From positions 124,001 through 188,000 of the forward strand of contig RCAB01000054.1 in assembly GCA_003640385.1 (NCBI GenBank): DNA of 64,000 nucleotides, written 5' to 3'. The notes under the pieces were generated by a model. It was not told where the DNA came from and did not search any database. It saw only the letters and a program-made list of their open reading frames with translations. The translations under genes were made by a program, and so were the position numbers. This document shows, in pieces, positions 26,033 through 40,008 of this stretch (the first letter of the stretch is position 1; the number at the start of each line of letters is the position of its first letter). Source of the DNA: Setaria digitata (taxonomy: Eukaryota; Nematoda; Chromadorea; Rhabditida; Setariidae).

Positions 26033-29000
26033 CAGAAATGGAATGGCGCAATCTCTAAGATTGTTAAAAAATAGGAAAATTTGATGTGGAAAGGCTGGAA
26101 AGAGATACACTTTTATGGATTGTTCTGTATGAGGGTCAATTTACTTCTAAATAGTCAGTTGATTAGAAAAGAGTAAGATTTGTAATACGTGAAATGTTTT
26201 GTTAAATGCTATTCTCGAGTGTTAGTCTCGAATAGATGAATGAAAGGTAAGATATCAATTTGAATGACTGCTTATGATCAGTTACGGAAGGAAAGAGAAA
26301 TATGCGACGAAAAGGATTTCCGTCATTAAAATTACCTTTTTTTTTTTTCCGTTTAGGTTTGGATAGGATTTGTCCGATGTTTTTGACATTTTTAAGTGTC
26401 ATTAGTGGCATGATTGAATTCTGATAGAAAATAGAAGAATGTTGATGAAAGCTGCTGCAGGCGTTGATAATCGAGATTGATAACGTTGAATGTTAACGAA
26501 AACTATGCAGGACTTTCTTGTGAAGAATGATAAAAGATTTCATAAGAGTCATTTCAAACGACTAGCAGCTATGAACTGATTGACAACTATTTTTGGAAAA
26601 AACTTTGCAGTGAAGTGGGAGCAACGCTATAATTATTAATTTGTTATCAGATTGCAAAGGATTGAACCGAAGAATGAACGGAAACACTTATTCTCGAAAA
26701 TTTTTTAAGACTAATAAATGTGCAACTAACTTTTAGAGATGCCAAAACTTTCCAGGTATTTGCAACAAGATTCTCTTAATGGTCTTAAAGGCTGTTTAAA
26801 CAGTACTTTTAAAATAAATTTAAAAAAGTCAATTTTGATTTTAACACGTTAAGACGAATGTTATAAATATATCAATTTTTAATTTTCACATTTTGATTAA
26901 TGACTAATTTGAGCTGTCAGCTCTACTAGCACTGGTATGAACTGATGTGACTAATTAATGAAAAATAATTGATAAATTACTTAGCAAAACAAGCAAAACC
27001 GTACTGTTCGGTATCGGAATGAGTGATAAGCGAAGATAATGATGATGATCTTTGGCTACCATTCTTCTCATCGCATGAGAAATCTAAAAAGAGAGGAGAA
27101 TTTTATAATAAATAGACTTATAAGGTAAGCATTTCAACAAAAATGCGTTACATTTGGCAATGAATATACCTTCAACTACAATTATATGTGCAAAATATAT
27201 AAAATATAATTATGCTGCCTATTAATTATTGGTTAAAAATACCATCTATTAATTATCAGTTTGATATATCATCTAATGAATACATACCGTACATTACATC
27301 AGGTGCATCATCTATTAATATATGCTATCTGTCATATAATATTTAATGCAACCATTTATTAAATAATATAAAATATAGTCTGTTAAATACATTTTATCCA
27401 TTAAATATACCCTCCACCTATCAAATATGCCTTCTATTTGCAATTTAATTTATTAAATGCATATTATCTATTAAGTCTATATTCTATTAAATGTTCTAAA
27501 TATATATTATTACATATTCTAAATAGATATTATCTATTATAAATGTTTTCTGAAATGTATAAAGTTTTTGAGTTCCAAACTGTTCTCATAAAACATACGA
27601 ATATATTAATATTTCTGATAAATATGAATACAATTTCCTATGCAATTTATTGCACTCAATATGTAAACAATTTTTTCTGAAAAATAAATGCATCGAAGTT
27701 AGCTATTAACATTGCCAAGTTTGATATAATTTTTAATGAATAAATGAATCGAAATTAATCATTAATAATTTTGATATAATCTCTAAATAAAATACAAAAT
27801 CATGTGAAATGAAAATATAATGTTGAGTGTTATAATATTTTCATTATTAATTTATAAGCGTTGAATTGGATGTGCATGTGGAGAACATATCTATACGTTA
27901 TTGGACTTTATTAATATATTTATTTTATCGCGCTAATTTAGAATAAATTAAATTAGCAATCTGACCAGCCGTTTTTTCTAGCTTTAAGAAATCATTTCTT
28001 CGATATATGATTTGTAGAGATAATGAATTTTTGGAGCACGAATAAATGAGAAAATTAATTTCATAAATACGAGTGGCATTATTTTTAACCTTAACTCATA
28101 CATAAATGAATGAAGACAATTATGGTCTTAATTTTGTTCCATCTACTTAAAAGCAACTTCTATCAATTTCATTAGCTATTAGTAAATTTCGAAAATTATC
28201 AGAATTGCATAAATAAAACTCTAGCAGAGGAGTGGGTGTACTTATGAAGTTTAGCTGCTCTAACTTATTTCTCACTTAGGTGTGCACAAGTCAAAAGTTA
28301 TCATGCATATTTTCATACACATTACAGCTGAGATGGAAAATTGGCACTAATTATAGCCGTGTCACCTGCTTGCAAGCCATTTCGCAGGTAAAGCTGTTAT
28401 AATAAATTTTTAATTGAGCATGAAAATTAACTTCTAACTGTTACCTTCAGCTATTCATTCATTTTTTTTTTCTCAAAATTTCAATCAAACAATCATATCT
28501 TGCTGTGTTTTAAAACTGCATACATTAAATTGAAAACTGCCAGAAATTCGAATATGTAAATTGATAATATTGTCAAGTCTAGGCAGTATAAATTGATAGA
28601 AGTGATAAGTTTGCATCTGTATTTAACGAAATTATACAATGCCCTTAAATGAATAAATTAAATTCTATATTAATCAACAGAGTTCTAAACAAATTTCCGA
28701 TCAATTCTCAAGGATTTCTAGATTTATTTATCAAAAGAAAATGAAAAAAAGTTGATAATGAATTACTATATATTGGTGGAAGATAATGATCGAGCATCAG
28801 TGATGATAAGTTATCATCATCATCCTCATCGTCTGAGTAAAATGAATTTGATGAATCCATTTCTGCATTGTATCCAAACATCTCTTTTTTCATTTCCATT
28901 TCATTTCGGAATGGAATTTCAGCCGATGGACTTTTTAGACTTTCACAGTCATTATCTTTTTTCCTGCTAAAACCAGAAAAAAAAAATCATTAATCGATGA

Positions 29001-32000
29001 TACTGATAACACTGGAAATACAATAATCATGATAATTATGATAATGGTGATACTGCAGAATTATGACAAAAATAAAAATTATAATAATTTTTAAATTTTG
29101 CACCATATTATTATGTAGTTCAATTTTACATCTCTTCAATTACCAAATATTACTTAGTACTGATGCAATATTAATCGTAAGCAGTTTTTCCTTTAAAATT
29201 GTTTTTAAGTTTCAAAAATAAAAAAATAAGGTCCAATCAATTTTGCCATAATTAATTATACATCAAGTATTACATTACAAGTATAAATTACAGGCATCAT
29301 ATCTTGTCAGCATATCATGTCTAAAATATAAATTATATTACAATTTGCTAATTTGAATAGGCATATTACATATAAAATATTTGTAATGAACGAAGTTAGA
29401 AAATGTTCTTTTTCTCATACTTTTACTTTTTTTTTTTTTTTTTTTATGAGTTCAAAGTGCTCACGTTTCCATAGAAATACGTGATCGTGATGAATTTCGC
29501 TCACGTCTCGACGAAACATAAACGAATTGTCCAGTCACATAGCCGTTAGATAGCCGTAATTTTTTCACACTTTGCGACTGTTTTTGCCGTGGAAATATTT
29601 TTGAATTCAGTTCTTCATTGGAACTATCATGTTGACCTTAAATTTACTGATATTATCAGTATTTATGCAAAAATTGTCCCCATAGTGTTACTTCATAGAA
29701 GTGAAAAAATTGCCATCAAGTAGATTAGAATTTCGGTATAACTTTGCGGCATATTTTAATTCGTCTTTTTCAACAATACATTCCGTTGCTTCACAGCTGC
29801 TACTTTCCAATGATTTTGTTGGCGTTTTTACATCTTCATCCTAAAATTTTACAAATTTCGAACTAATTTCACAGAGAGAATTCATTTTTCCAGTATACTT
29901 ACATAGAAGGAGATAAATTTATTGAAATGATTATGTCACACGATTCATTCCTTTAGCAAAAAAAGAAAAGAATTTCGAGACTCCTAACAACTTTGTGCTA
30001 AAGCTAAAATGAAAGTATCAAATATGTAGTAAGTTTTCAACTAGAATTATAGTCCAAAAATTTTTTGCAAATCTCAAATTAAAAAGTTTCTGTGCTACTG
30101 AAGAAGTATACAAGGAGTTGAAAATAACTGAAGAAGATGGCAATTAATTAGAGACCTTATCAGTAGTAAATAGGTTATCAGTGATAGGCATGAAAATATC
30201 ACTAATTTCTGTATCCTCTTCACTATCCATTTCATCCATCAACAAGAATTCCTGACGATTAGACATTGCTCGGCGACAAATCTCATGATAAATTCGAAGA
30301 TTCAATCCGAGCTGAGGACATGACACTACAAGTAGGGCAAAATTACATTACTCAGTTTATAATTAGAAGAAATTTTGGCAATTACTTATCAACAAAAGTT
30401 TTTTTCGCTACTCCCCTACAGGAATTGAGGAAAAAAAGCAGGGAAAAGAAAAGCTCATACTGATCTGGAAAATAATCTCTCGAGATAATCTGTTCTCTTA
30501 AAATTTTAATAATAACCGGCACATATCTTGAACTGATAAATGAAATAATGAAAATGACATAAATTGATCATAAAATTAACACTTATCATCGAATAATGTT
30601 TTAGAATTTTCGCATAAAAAAAAGGTAAATGAACGAATTTCAATGTTTATTGGTGAAATATGAAATGCGCAAAGCAGCCAATATAAATATGTAATTTAAA
30701 AAGGGAAAAAGGCAAGAAATGTTTCATGAAATTTGGAACAATAAAAGGATGAAATTCAAAGAAAATGAGAGCAATTAGACGTGGATGAAGCTGCAATTTT
30801 TCTACTAATAGGAAGATGTCAAATTAAACTTACAACTTCTTATTAAATTTGATTCCCTGTGTTGTTGGTCGACTTTCAGTATTGTGCCGGAATGAATTTC
30901 CGTTGGTTGCTCAATTACAGCAACAGTTTCTTCTTGTTTGCTACATCGTTTGCCTGAATTCAACAAATTCCTAAAAATGTTGAGAAAGAATTTATACGCA
31001 CGGATAAATATGATACGTGAAGATAATTATGGTATTCAGGATCTATTAAATGATGTCCACAAATTGTTTTTTTTTTTTTTTAAATTTATCCTTTGAGAAT
31101 ACCATAGCTTTCTGCACATGTCACGTTTATTCATACGTAGATATCACTTTTTTTTTTATAACATATAGTGTTGATAAAAATGATAAGACTGGAAGAATAG
31201 ATAAAGTTTGTGATAACGTGATAACTGTCGATCCAACGTATAATACAAATAGTGTATGGTTTGCAGATGTTCATTCAAAATAGGGCCTAATGAGAAATCA
31301 CCTTGTAAGTTTGAAAACTAACAGATGTTATCGATGTGGTGCTCCTCATCGCTAACAATTCGTCCTTGGCTATCATGTCCACTATCATTCGTTGATGGTG
31401 ATTTACCATGTCGAGCTTCTTCAGCAATAAAAATTTAATTGCATTAAAATGATTCAATTTCTGATTCAAAAATTTTGATGGCAAACTGAATGAATTAAAT
31501 GTGAAGTGGAGATTTCGAATTATCTAAAGTGGATGTTCCTTTCCTCCAAATTTATGAAATTAACCTTTTGCACTTAAATCAATCGAAGAATAAATTGGTT
31601 GATCATTTTCATTGCCCTGACAATATTTTGTCGATTGATCATTGGAAATTCGATCATTTCCAATTTGGCTTCGTTTAGATGAACGCTTTCCAAAAAATGC
31701 AAACGTTCTGAAATGATAAATACAAATTGATAAACACACTGTTTGTAAAAACAAGAAAATTTTTTTTTTTTTTTTTTTGTAGAAAAAGTTATGCCAAGAA
31801 AGATTTTGGAAAAAGAAATCAAAAAAATTATGACACTTAAAAGTTGAATTTCTACTTGTTCTTTAGTTTGATAATAGAAGAGCTTCGCCTTGAATCCTTT
31901 GGTTCTGAAGCTGAAAATGGTGGCGAATAACTTGACTGATGCGCTTTTGTCGCATCATTATCTAAAATTTTCAAGTAATTTAGAATAAGATTTCCAAATT

Positions 32001-33053
32001 ATGCAAAATGTTGTGAAACTTCTGAAGTGTAATATGAATACTATATGGTTTTCATAGTTCTACCGGAAATAGCTTTAACACTGAAATTATCCACTTTTTT
32101 TTTTTTTTTAATTATCATCAGTTTTTGATTAATCTTTATGATGCTCTCATATTTTACGAATAATCTTAATTAAATGATTAATTGAAAATGTTACAAAGAC
32201 AAACCACCGTCTGACTGCTGACTACGACATTCCACTCCGCTATCGGCCAACATTCTATTTTGATATCGTAACGTTTGCAACAAGGACATTCGTCGACGGC
32301 GATACAGATACGGATTAGAAGTGATAACAAGTCCTGGATCCATTTCACTGCTGATATCGGCTATAAGAAGAGAATTTTCTTCTAAATTAATCGAAATTTC
32401 TCGCTCTCTAGATGGAATAACTTGTTAATTATTTTAATTACTAATCCAGAGATACTATTTTAATTGTCATTTCAAAGATCTTTTTAAACTTGTCATAAAA
32501 ACTTAAGAAAAAAAAAAAAAAATTGAAGAACAAGTACCGCTTGAGCCACGATGTCCGACAGAACTTAACCTCTGCCTAATTGGCACATGCTGAATCACTG
32601 GCAAGCAGAATGGTTCTGAAATTTGAAATTAAAAACCTAAGACCGCAAGAGAGAAATAGATCGTTTTGTTTTATTAATTATTAAGAAAACCTTTTTAAAA
32701 GTTAATTAATTTGAATGCTTTGAAATACAATAGTAATAATTGAAATTACTGAATATGCATATTTGAAGCGTCAAGAAGAAAACTTCCTTTTTTATAACTC
32801 ATAGGAAAGATGTACAAACATGAAAGACTTAGTGAGCACCGTAGGATTTAGTCGTGACAAAAGTGATGAATTTGTAGTTTTACAGTAACCCAAGTTGGGT
32901 CTTACCAAAGTATGAATTGTGTAGAGAGTGTGAAACATAAGCTATTTGCCTCTCCGGAAAAGCCATTAAACTGTGCCTTCTCGGATATGAACTTTTGTTG
33001 TTTCTATCAACCATCAACCGGTACAGTATGTAGCCGTTTATCATGTTCGCCAT
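16362..33053 (-). CDS. Synaptotagmin-family protein with one C-terminal C2 domain (Syt14/16-like)
   Basis: Twenty exons join in phase (5' to 3'): 32906-33053, 32538-32615, 32208-32360, 31856-31961, 31565-31707, 31323-31418, 30834-30953, 30156-30325, 29780-29840, 29465-29636, 28767-28966, 26981-27083, 21877-22036, 18597-18680, 18291-18477, 17896-18101, 17552-17657, 17336-17441, 16918-17068, 16362-16523. About 903 residues. Residues 1-730 look mostly disordered and rich in Ser, Arg, Asp and Asn. From about 730 a C2 domain begins (EVLAILTYAPNVQFVTATV), continues through FARVMLFEKRRLLEQKQTTV and IFSESFLFHITPQMLDR, and ends in HW (882-883) and the WHxL motif WHRL (897-900) that marks synaptotagmin C2B domains. 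Loop 1 lacks the usual Asp-Pro-Tyr, so calcium-independent binding is likely; the ending resembles Syt14/16. Expected role: membrane trafficking. No C2A is recognisable. The donor of exon 29780-29840 is uncertain. An upstream exon may exist at 42079-42253. Confidence 0.8.
18681..21876 (-). other. 3.2-kb intron of the C2 gene
   Basis: A+T-rich intron joining exons 21877-22036 and 18597-18680 in phase 0. It contains an 18-G run (20495-20512) and a single N at 20535 without an obvious flanking duplication. No coding sequence is supported inside it. Confidence 0.6.
20495..20512. repeat. 18-base G homopolymer
   Basis: Eighteen consecutive G residues followed directly by eight A residues, with an N 23 bases later. 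Exceptional in this A+T-rich window. It could form a G-quadruplex or be a sequencing or assembly artefact next to a contig end. Confidence 0.8.
22037..26980 (-). other. 4.9-kb intron of the C2 gene
   Basis: A+T-rich intron between exons 26981-27083 and 21877-22036; the two exons join in phase (AA plus T). Long poly-T and poly-A runs occur, for example around 26000-26034. I see no further exon with matching phase and no repeat family I recognise. Confidence 0.6.
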
Positions 33054-33068
33054 GATGCCTTTCACTTA

Positions 33069-33074
33069 CTGTTG
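33069..33074 (-). promoter_or_regulatory. Candidate acceptor before the C2-gene start
   Basis: Minus-strand AACAG ends at 33069, leaving 15 bases before the ATG at 33053-33051. An in-frame TAA lies in that leader, supporting this ATG as a start if the acceptor is used. Trans-splicing is inferred; an internal exon using the next AG (CAGTAAG) is the alternative. Confidence 0.3.
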
Positions 33075-33176
33075 AATTCAATTTACAGTATCTTTTGAAC
33101 AATGAAGTGCTAAGACCACAGTACCCAGTCATTCATCATAACTGTTCATGATCGCTTTCAATTACCTTACAAAAAT

Positions 33177-33666
33177 ATGAAAATGCTAGAAATTCTCGAC
33201 ATGATAAAATGGCAGTTGCGAGGAGCTCCTTCGATATTAAATGTTCCGTTTGCTACGTGATATTCTAAATTATCAAGTAATTTGTTGAGAATTTGAGATT
33301 CAGACTCAAATTGCATCGGATATTAGAAAGATCATTAACAATATCCCACGTAATCCTAGCTCAGAGATTATTTGCAAAGGATAGCATCATCTATGCAGAT
33401 TCGAAACACACTGTGATAATTATGAAAAGTTTTGAGAATTATAATGCTTTTTATCGTAAAGTAGCAATCTCAAAAAAATGGAATTTTAGAAATAATTTTT
33501 GATTATAAACTTCCTAAAATAATTCTTAAAATCCTTTCTTTCACTCGTTAAACAATTTTCATTTTCAGTACGGTTGTTGAAATCTTCGTTGTCAAATTCC
33601 TTAACTGATAGAAATTGCAAAACCGGAAGAACAAAGGTTAGAATTTTTGAAAGATTGTCAAATTAA
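33177..33666 (+). CDS. Possible small three-exon gene, unknown product
   Basis: Candidate exons 33177-33256, 33304-33428 and 33569-33666 join in phase and give about 100 residues from ATG to TAA. The predicted protein starts MKMLEILDMIKWQLRGAPS and ends in a basic stretch. The last acceptor (TTTTCAG) is strong. The first intron would be only 47 bases and its donor (ACGTGATA) is weak. The opposite strand over the first exon also has an exon-like frame with AG/GT borders, so the strand is not settled. It would start 124 bp from the C2 gene, divergently. No family recognised. Confidence 0.22.
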
Positions 33667-35612
33667 AGGAGAAATAATGAAGATTGAAAATGATTTTAAG
33701 CAAATAAGTATGCAGCAGCTGACTTATATTCTTATAACCAATCAGAACAAGTGTTTTAAAAATGATAAATAGAATGAAAGAGTGATAAGTTCCAATATTA
33801 TTTAATAAAGCACAAGCAAGGCTGTTTGTTGCATTCCAATTAATATAGCACGCCTTAAACTTTCTTAGAATTTTTACACTAATTGTATTTCCTTTTTTTC
33901 TATTCATGAATACTTCGCCTAATTGATCATTTATTCGCACTTTTTTTTTTTATTTTTAAATAGCTTTTAAAAATTTTAAACTAAAATTTTTAGAGAAGAA
34001 AGGAAGGATGAAGTTTTTAACTAATTAAATTTTGATGGATAACATTTCATGTAGCTAGTTCTTTGACTAATGAAATATGCTGAAGCTGATAGTTTTGTCT
34101 ATCATCAAACGGGAAAATAAAACTAATCATGTTGAAATGCTTGGGGAACACCAATTCCTTGAAAATCAAGTTCGTAGAATCTATTCATGCTGTTTCAGAT
34201 GTTAGACTTTTCAAAATTTCACTTTTCAGCTTTTCAACATCCTTTTTTCTCGGAGAAACTGACACATTTCACGTTGAAAATTGGAAAGCATATGTTGAAA
34301 CGACTGTGCTCAGCATCTTGTCAAGAAGAAATTGCTAATTCGAAAAGCTAAAAAGATCAAAAATTTTAATTAAAGAGAGAATTTTCAGATAACTTTCATT
34401 TAGAAAAAATTGCTAATAACTTTTCGACATATTCTTTTTTTTTTTTTTGGTTAAAATGAATTGTTTTATGAAATTTGAATTATACCTTACAGCAAATACT
34501 TATGTGATGCATTAATGTGTTAAAAAAAAAATCCAAGCTTTGTGGAATCCGATTGGTAAACTTTTCAAGAGTCTCAAAACACTATCAATTTGATGGAATA
34601 TTCTCGAACAGGTGTCATCATTATTACTGTCAATTATTAATGAAGGATAGATTACACTAACTGGTTTTTGAAGAGAATAAACGAAAAGCATTTTATATGT
34701 CAATTAAATTTGCAGCTTTTATTTGAAAAAAATTTTGATTATGATTGAATTTCAATCCATTCCAATTAAATTATTTGCTTAAATTAGATAATGCTGTTAA
34801 AATTTTGAAGCTTTTAAAACGCAGGCATAGACTCCAAGATTAGAAAGGAATATTATTTGAAATATAAAATTTCAGAAATGTTTTTGTTCTGCGTAAACTT
34901 GGAAATTATTATGATTATCCACTACATCAACAAGTGCACATTAAGTTGATAATTAAGTAATTGATTGGTTAATTTAAGTAATTAAGCTTAAAATTTGCTA
35001 AATATTTCAAGATATATTTCAAATTTTTGAAATAGAGATAGATGAATAAATTTAGCAAATATTTTTAAGTTATTTGATAAGGAACCTTTGCCGATATCTG
35101 TGAAAAATTTTGACCACAATTATGGTGACATTGAAATGAATCCATTTGAATTTTGAAGTCTTTCAAGTGCTTTAGAATGTCATTTGAGCTCATGGAAGGA
35201 TATTGTAAAAAAATGAAACTTACAAAAATGAAAGTGAAAAAAATTAAAGAAAGTTTTTAAGAAAAAATTATTAGATCAGAAAAAGCAGAAATAGATAACT
35301 CTAACTAGTCTAGCAACATAAATAATGAAGCATTGTAAATTTTTTTAAATCGCACTTTATTCTATATTTTCAATTAGAAGAAATTATTTGGTGGTGCCAT
35401 CAAGTTAAGGTTAATTAATTTTATGTAAAAATATAAATTATCTCAAAATAGTTGCTAATTAATAAGTCATATTAAGCAGCCAAATTTAGTAATGATGATA
35501 ACTATCGTATCAGTCAATGCGGTAATTTACTATCAGTAGCGATAGAATCATTCAGGCAACTAAATGATTTGTTTTTAAAATGATTCAAATAACCGGTAGA
35601 AAATCTCATTAA

Positions 35613-35696
35613 TAAAATCATTAAATTTTAAGAAGTACCAATTATNTAAAATCATTAAATTTTACTGATATAAAAATGATAAGAAGTACCAATTAT
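35613..35696. repeat. Duplicated flank around N at 35646 (likely assembly seam)
   Basis: Bases 35613-35645 recur at 35647-35696, where a 17-base insertion separates the two halves of the match. The N at 35646 sits at the exact join, as at the other seams. The insertion may be an allelic indel between the merged contigs. Confidence 0.7.
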
Positions 35697-38600
35697 ACAG
35701 TAAGGAAAGCAAAACGATTCAGTTCTTTTTCTGTTTCAGTTAAATTTTATTTGATTTAAATTTACATAAAAAATTTTTGAACTCATAAAATAGTAACATT
35801 TTGTTTAACGAGGGGCAATATTTTAGCTTCCTTTTTCTTTCTCTGAAAAATTTGTCATTAACTGAGAAATTGGTTATTAAAAAGTATATTTTATACACTA
35901 ATATTTCCCTATGCAACTGGAAATTAGACATTTCATAAATTCAGTTTTGTGATAATATTGGAATATTCATGGAAAATTTTACGAATAGCTTATAAAATTG
36001 GGAAAGTTTATGACTCTTTTATTTCTTTTAAATCTTCTAAAGTAATTTTTTAATGGTTCATTTTCTTTTTCAAAAAATTTTTGTTATAAACTATTATAAA
36101 CCACATCTTCAAACAATATGATTTTACACCATCAATGATAATTAATGTATAAAATAAATTTTTTTTTTTGCTTTATTTTTAACAATGAAATTCGCCCATT
36201 ATTATTCACTTTTAGCAGTAAGCAAATAAACTATTAAAAAAAAAAAAAAATTAATGAAAAAATTTCCTAAATAACACAATATTCTTTCTTTTTTTCAAAT
36301 AAGTAATATTCATATTTATCAATTTTTGCGCTAAATAAATAAACAAAAAAAAAATCTAAAAGTTTAAAGAAATGACGAATGGAAGGAAATATGTTGAAAA
36401 GATCGTTTTTAAACATGCCATCTATGTATGGAACACCATTACTTTAGCCACTGGAATTTGATGTAAATGAAATGACTGAAAGAAAACGCCTATCATTTCG
36501 TTTTCGTTTTACTTAAGGCCAAGAATAGTGTCTCAAGTAAAAGAAGGAGAAGAATGGAAAAGTGGTTTATTAGCTTTTTATTTAATTATAGCTATAATAT
36601 GTCTTCTCGAAATCGTTGTGCACTCTCGACATCTATTATGGTATTAGAAATGTTTTAATCACTTACTGAAATCAATATTCTATCACTAATTATAACTAAT
36701 CAATAAAAATAATCAAGTGTGAAAAATTTCATCTAATTATTGATCCAGGAATGCTAATCAAAATAGGGTGGCAAATTTTCTTCCTTTTCATTTTGGGAAA
36801 AAAAAATGATTATTAAAATTTGAGATTAATTAAAAAAAATTTTTCAAACAATAAAATTAATAAACTATACGATGGAATCGTTGCAACCATTTAATATGAT
36901 GAGTGTAATCATTTCAGATACATTTATTACACAACTGTTACTATCTAACTTGCTTAGCAGTTTCATTAAAATGCAGTCATCAAATTGTTCTTAGAACAAG
37001 TAGCTGAATGCAGTTGTTATCACTGGCTGATATCTTATGAATATCAGTAATTAGACCTGAAACATGCCAGGTCACTTTATTTTTACTGGGTTAGTAAGAA
37101 GAGGTAATGGTAAGCAGGAAATAAGGGATCGCTTAAAGAATTTATAAAATTTTTCGAAATTATCATGCTGTTAGTTCCTTGCTAGTAATTATAAGAAATT
37201 ACTAATTATAGCTTGAATGAGAATACAAATTTTGAATTCACGCATGAATAAAAGTTTGCTCTTTTTTGTTTTCACAATTAAAAAAAGTTATTGGTTAAAA
37301 ATTTTCATAGTTCTATTTTCCCAAAATTAGTAAAAATTTCTTTCTTAAATAAGTGTTTAACAACTAGGCACAATGATATAAGCTAAAAATTAGTAATTAT
37401 TTAGTTTTTTGGAAAATCATTCGACTTGTCGTGTCACTTAAAAAGACAGACATTAATGAACTTAAACTTAACTTTGGAAACTTTTCCAAAAAAAAAATAA
37501 TAGCCAGGAAAACTTGAAAATTGGCGGAAGAAATTCATTTATCTTGATGCAACGATCACAGAAATGAGTCTAATAATTACGAATTTAAATGATATTGTTA
37601 TCTTTTTAATTCTCTCATTTCAAAAATTCTTTCGAATCCTTTTTCATTTATTTTTGCACTTTACCGAAAACTTTTATTAAAACTCATAGTTTAAAAAAAA
37701 AAAAAAATTCATAATTATAGCTTGAAATGTTGAACAAAAATGACTTGTGTCGCGTGCCACAAGAAAAAAGAAAAAAAAAAGGAAAAACTGAAATGATTTT
37801 TGATTTCAGCTTGTTGAGGAAAAAAATTAAAAGGAAAAAGAAGTGATAATAAATCAGTCAGCTAGATGAATGATAGCAGTTCACCAATTTTAAAATGAAA
37901 ACTAACAAAAAATAATGAAGTAAAAATAAATGGTATCATTTTCATATAGATGAATGAAGCAATTTTTAAAAAGCACAACTTATTAACTTTTTCTTTCGGT
38001 AGCAATTTGTTTAATAGTTTGGAAATTTTTTATTTCTTTTGACTCTTCAACAATTTATCAGTAAAAATTCAAACTTTTGAAGCAATTTTGTGATTTTTTT
38101 TTGTAAATTGAAAGCTTAAATCCACATATTTACCTGAACTTTAATAATGCAAAAATAAAATAGTGCATATTTCTAATTTACAATTTAGTAATGCTCTCTT
38201 TGTTGTAATTTATTATTTCAAGCTAACCAAAAGATTTACTAGTAGCAAAATTTATTTTAAGAATTTATCAGTGTTTGTTTCATTAAACTTACTGATAAGA
38301 AAAAATAATTCACTTCATACATTTATCAGTGCGATTATCACTAGACTTTTTCATGCGCAAAAATGAAAACGAAATGTTTTTTTTTTTTCCTTTTTTTTTA
38401 ATATATTGAGGAAAAAAAAGTTTGTCACATTCCTCGAGGGAATAAAGATAGACAAGTTGATACATTTTATTCTAGTTTTTTTTTTTGCATTTTTGATTGT
38501 GGAATGAAATGAAATAACAGATATTGAGAATGAATGATCCATTCCGAGATTAAGTGAGGAATGATTAGAATGAGTGATAAATTTTATCATTGAAATTATC

Positions 38601-39892
38601 AACAGCCAATCCGTCTAACACAGTCAGCCTGCTCAATTCATTTTCATGCTTCTTTTCGCTACTTAAAATTTTGCTGGAGAGAAGCAACCTTAATTTAAAA
38701 AAAAAAAAAAGAAAGAAAGAAATACGAGAAAAAAGAAGCATTTATGCGAAACTTACAAAATTTGTTACATTTATACGACGTGTAATTTCACGTAAACATT
38801 AAAAAGTATCATTTGCTTATTTAATTCTAATTTGCAAAGATTTCTCGGCAATTTTCTGTGTTAAGAATTTTCAATTATTTTCAACTTTTTTCAATTTTCA
38901 ACTCCAAATAAAAGTTACATTAATAATTTTTTCTTGATTTATTTCTTTTTATTTGCCAAAATGTCGTTCATTTTAATTTTTTAAATAACCTAACAGTATG
39001 TTACATTTTATTATAATTAATTCGTTTACATATTTAACAGTAAAAGTAAGTGAGATGATATAATAGAAGATAATAGATTCAATAAATAATAAATTTAACC
39101 AGAAAAAAAAGGTTATGCAATGTCATGTTAATATGAAATACTAATTTAAGAATTTTGCAAAAATTAATCAATTTATATATGATTTCCAATTGTTTAATAG
39201 TTAATGGCTCGTTCTGAATTGGTACTTTCATTGTTAATTTTGGTGCACCTATGTAAATAATTTAAAATAATTGTTCGAACTGATTATGTATTAGCACTGA
39301 AATAATTATATATTAGTAATGAAATATTTGCGCATATAAACACAAAAAATTGGAATATTTAGTAAAGTGCAATGAAAAAAACATAAAAAAGATAGTATTA
39401 AAGTATTAATAGAATTGGAAAATCTTTTTAAAATTAACATCAGGCTTTTGAAATTTGCGTCCTTTGATTAGGTAATTAATTCGGTGCCAATCCTTCCTGT
39501 ATTTTACATTCGAATAAAATTAATTAGAGAAATTGATTTGAAACGAAGAAAGAAAAAAGCGACACAAAATAAAATATGATTAGGGAATAAAAAGAAGAAA
39601 AAGAGTTAGAGATTTCGCAACTTTTCATTTCAATTTAATTCAGCTTATTTTTCTATCAGTCTGCCAACTGAAATATCTTATCAGGAAATGACTTCTTTTT
39701 CTTTCTCTCGAAAAAGGAAAAAAAACTCTCATCCATTAATGAAAGACAAAAGTTACACTTATATTGCTTTTTCATTGTCAAAATTGAATGAATGGTAGGC
39801 AGTATGTACCATTTTTCGAAATCACCAACTGATATTTGTAAGATTAATCTCAGCTTTAATAAGATTTCATCTGAATAGTTTAGTTGTAACAT

Positions 39893-40008
39893 GCAGCAGA
39901 AATAGTGATAATTATCATGTTTTTTTTTTTCGTTTATTTTTTTTTTTNGCATACAGCAGAAATAGTGATAATTATCATGTTTTTTTTTTTCGTTTATATT
40001 TTTTTTTC
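39893..40008. repeat. About 55-bp direct duplication flanking N at 39948 (likely assembly seam)
   Basis: The sequence beginning GCAGCAGAAATAGTGATAAT and its poly-T tail occur once before and once after the N at 39948 with small differences. This creates an artificial tandem copy. Confidence 0.75.

Noticed and set aside
26202..26411. 69-codon minus-strand frame within the 4.9-kb intron
   Set aside because: It contains a poly-Lys run from an A12 tract, and its phase does not fit between the flanking exons, which join directly.
28326..28392. 20-codon plus-strand AG/GT-bounded frame (LRWKIGTNYSRVTC) inside a C2-gene intron
   Set aside because: Single short segment on the opposite strand with no partner exon; likely chance.
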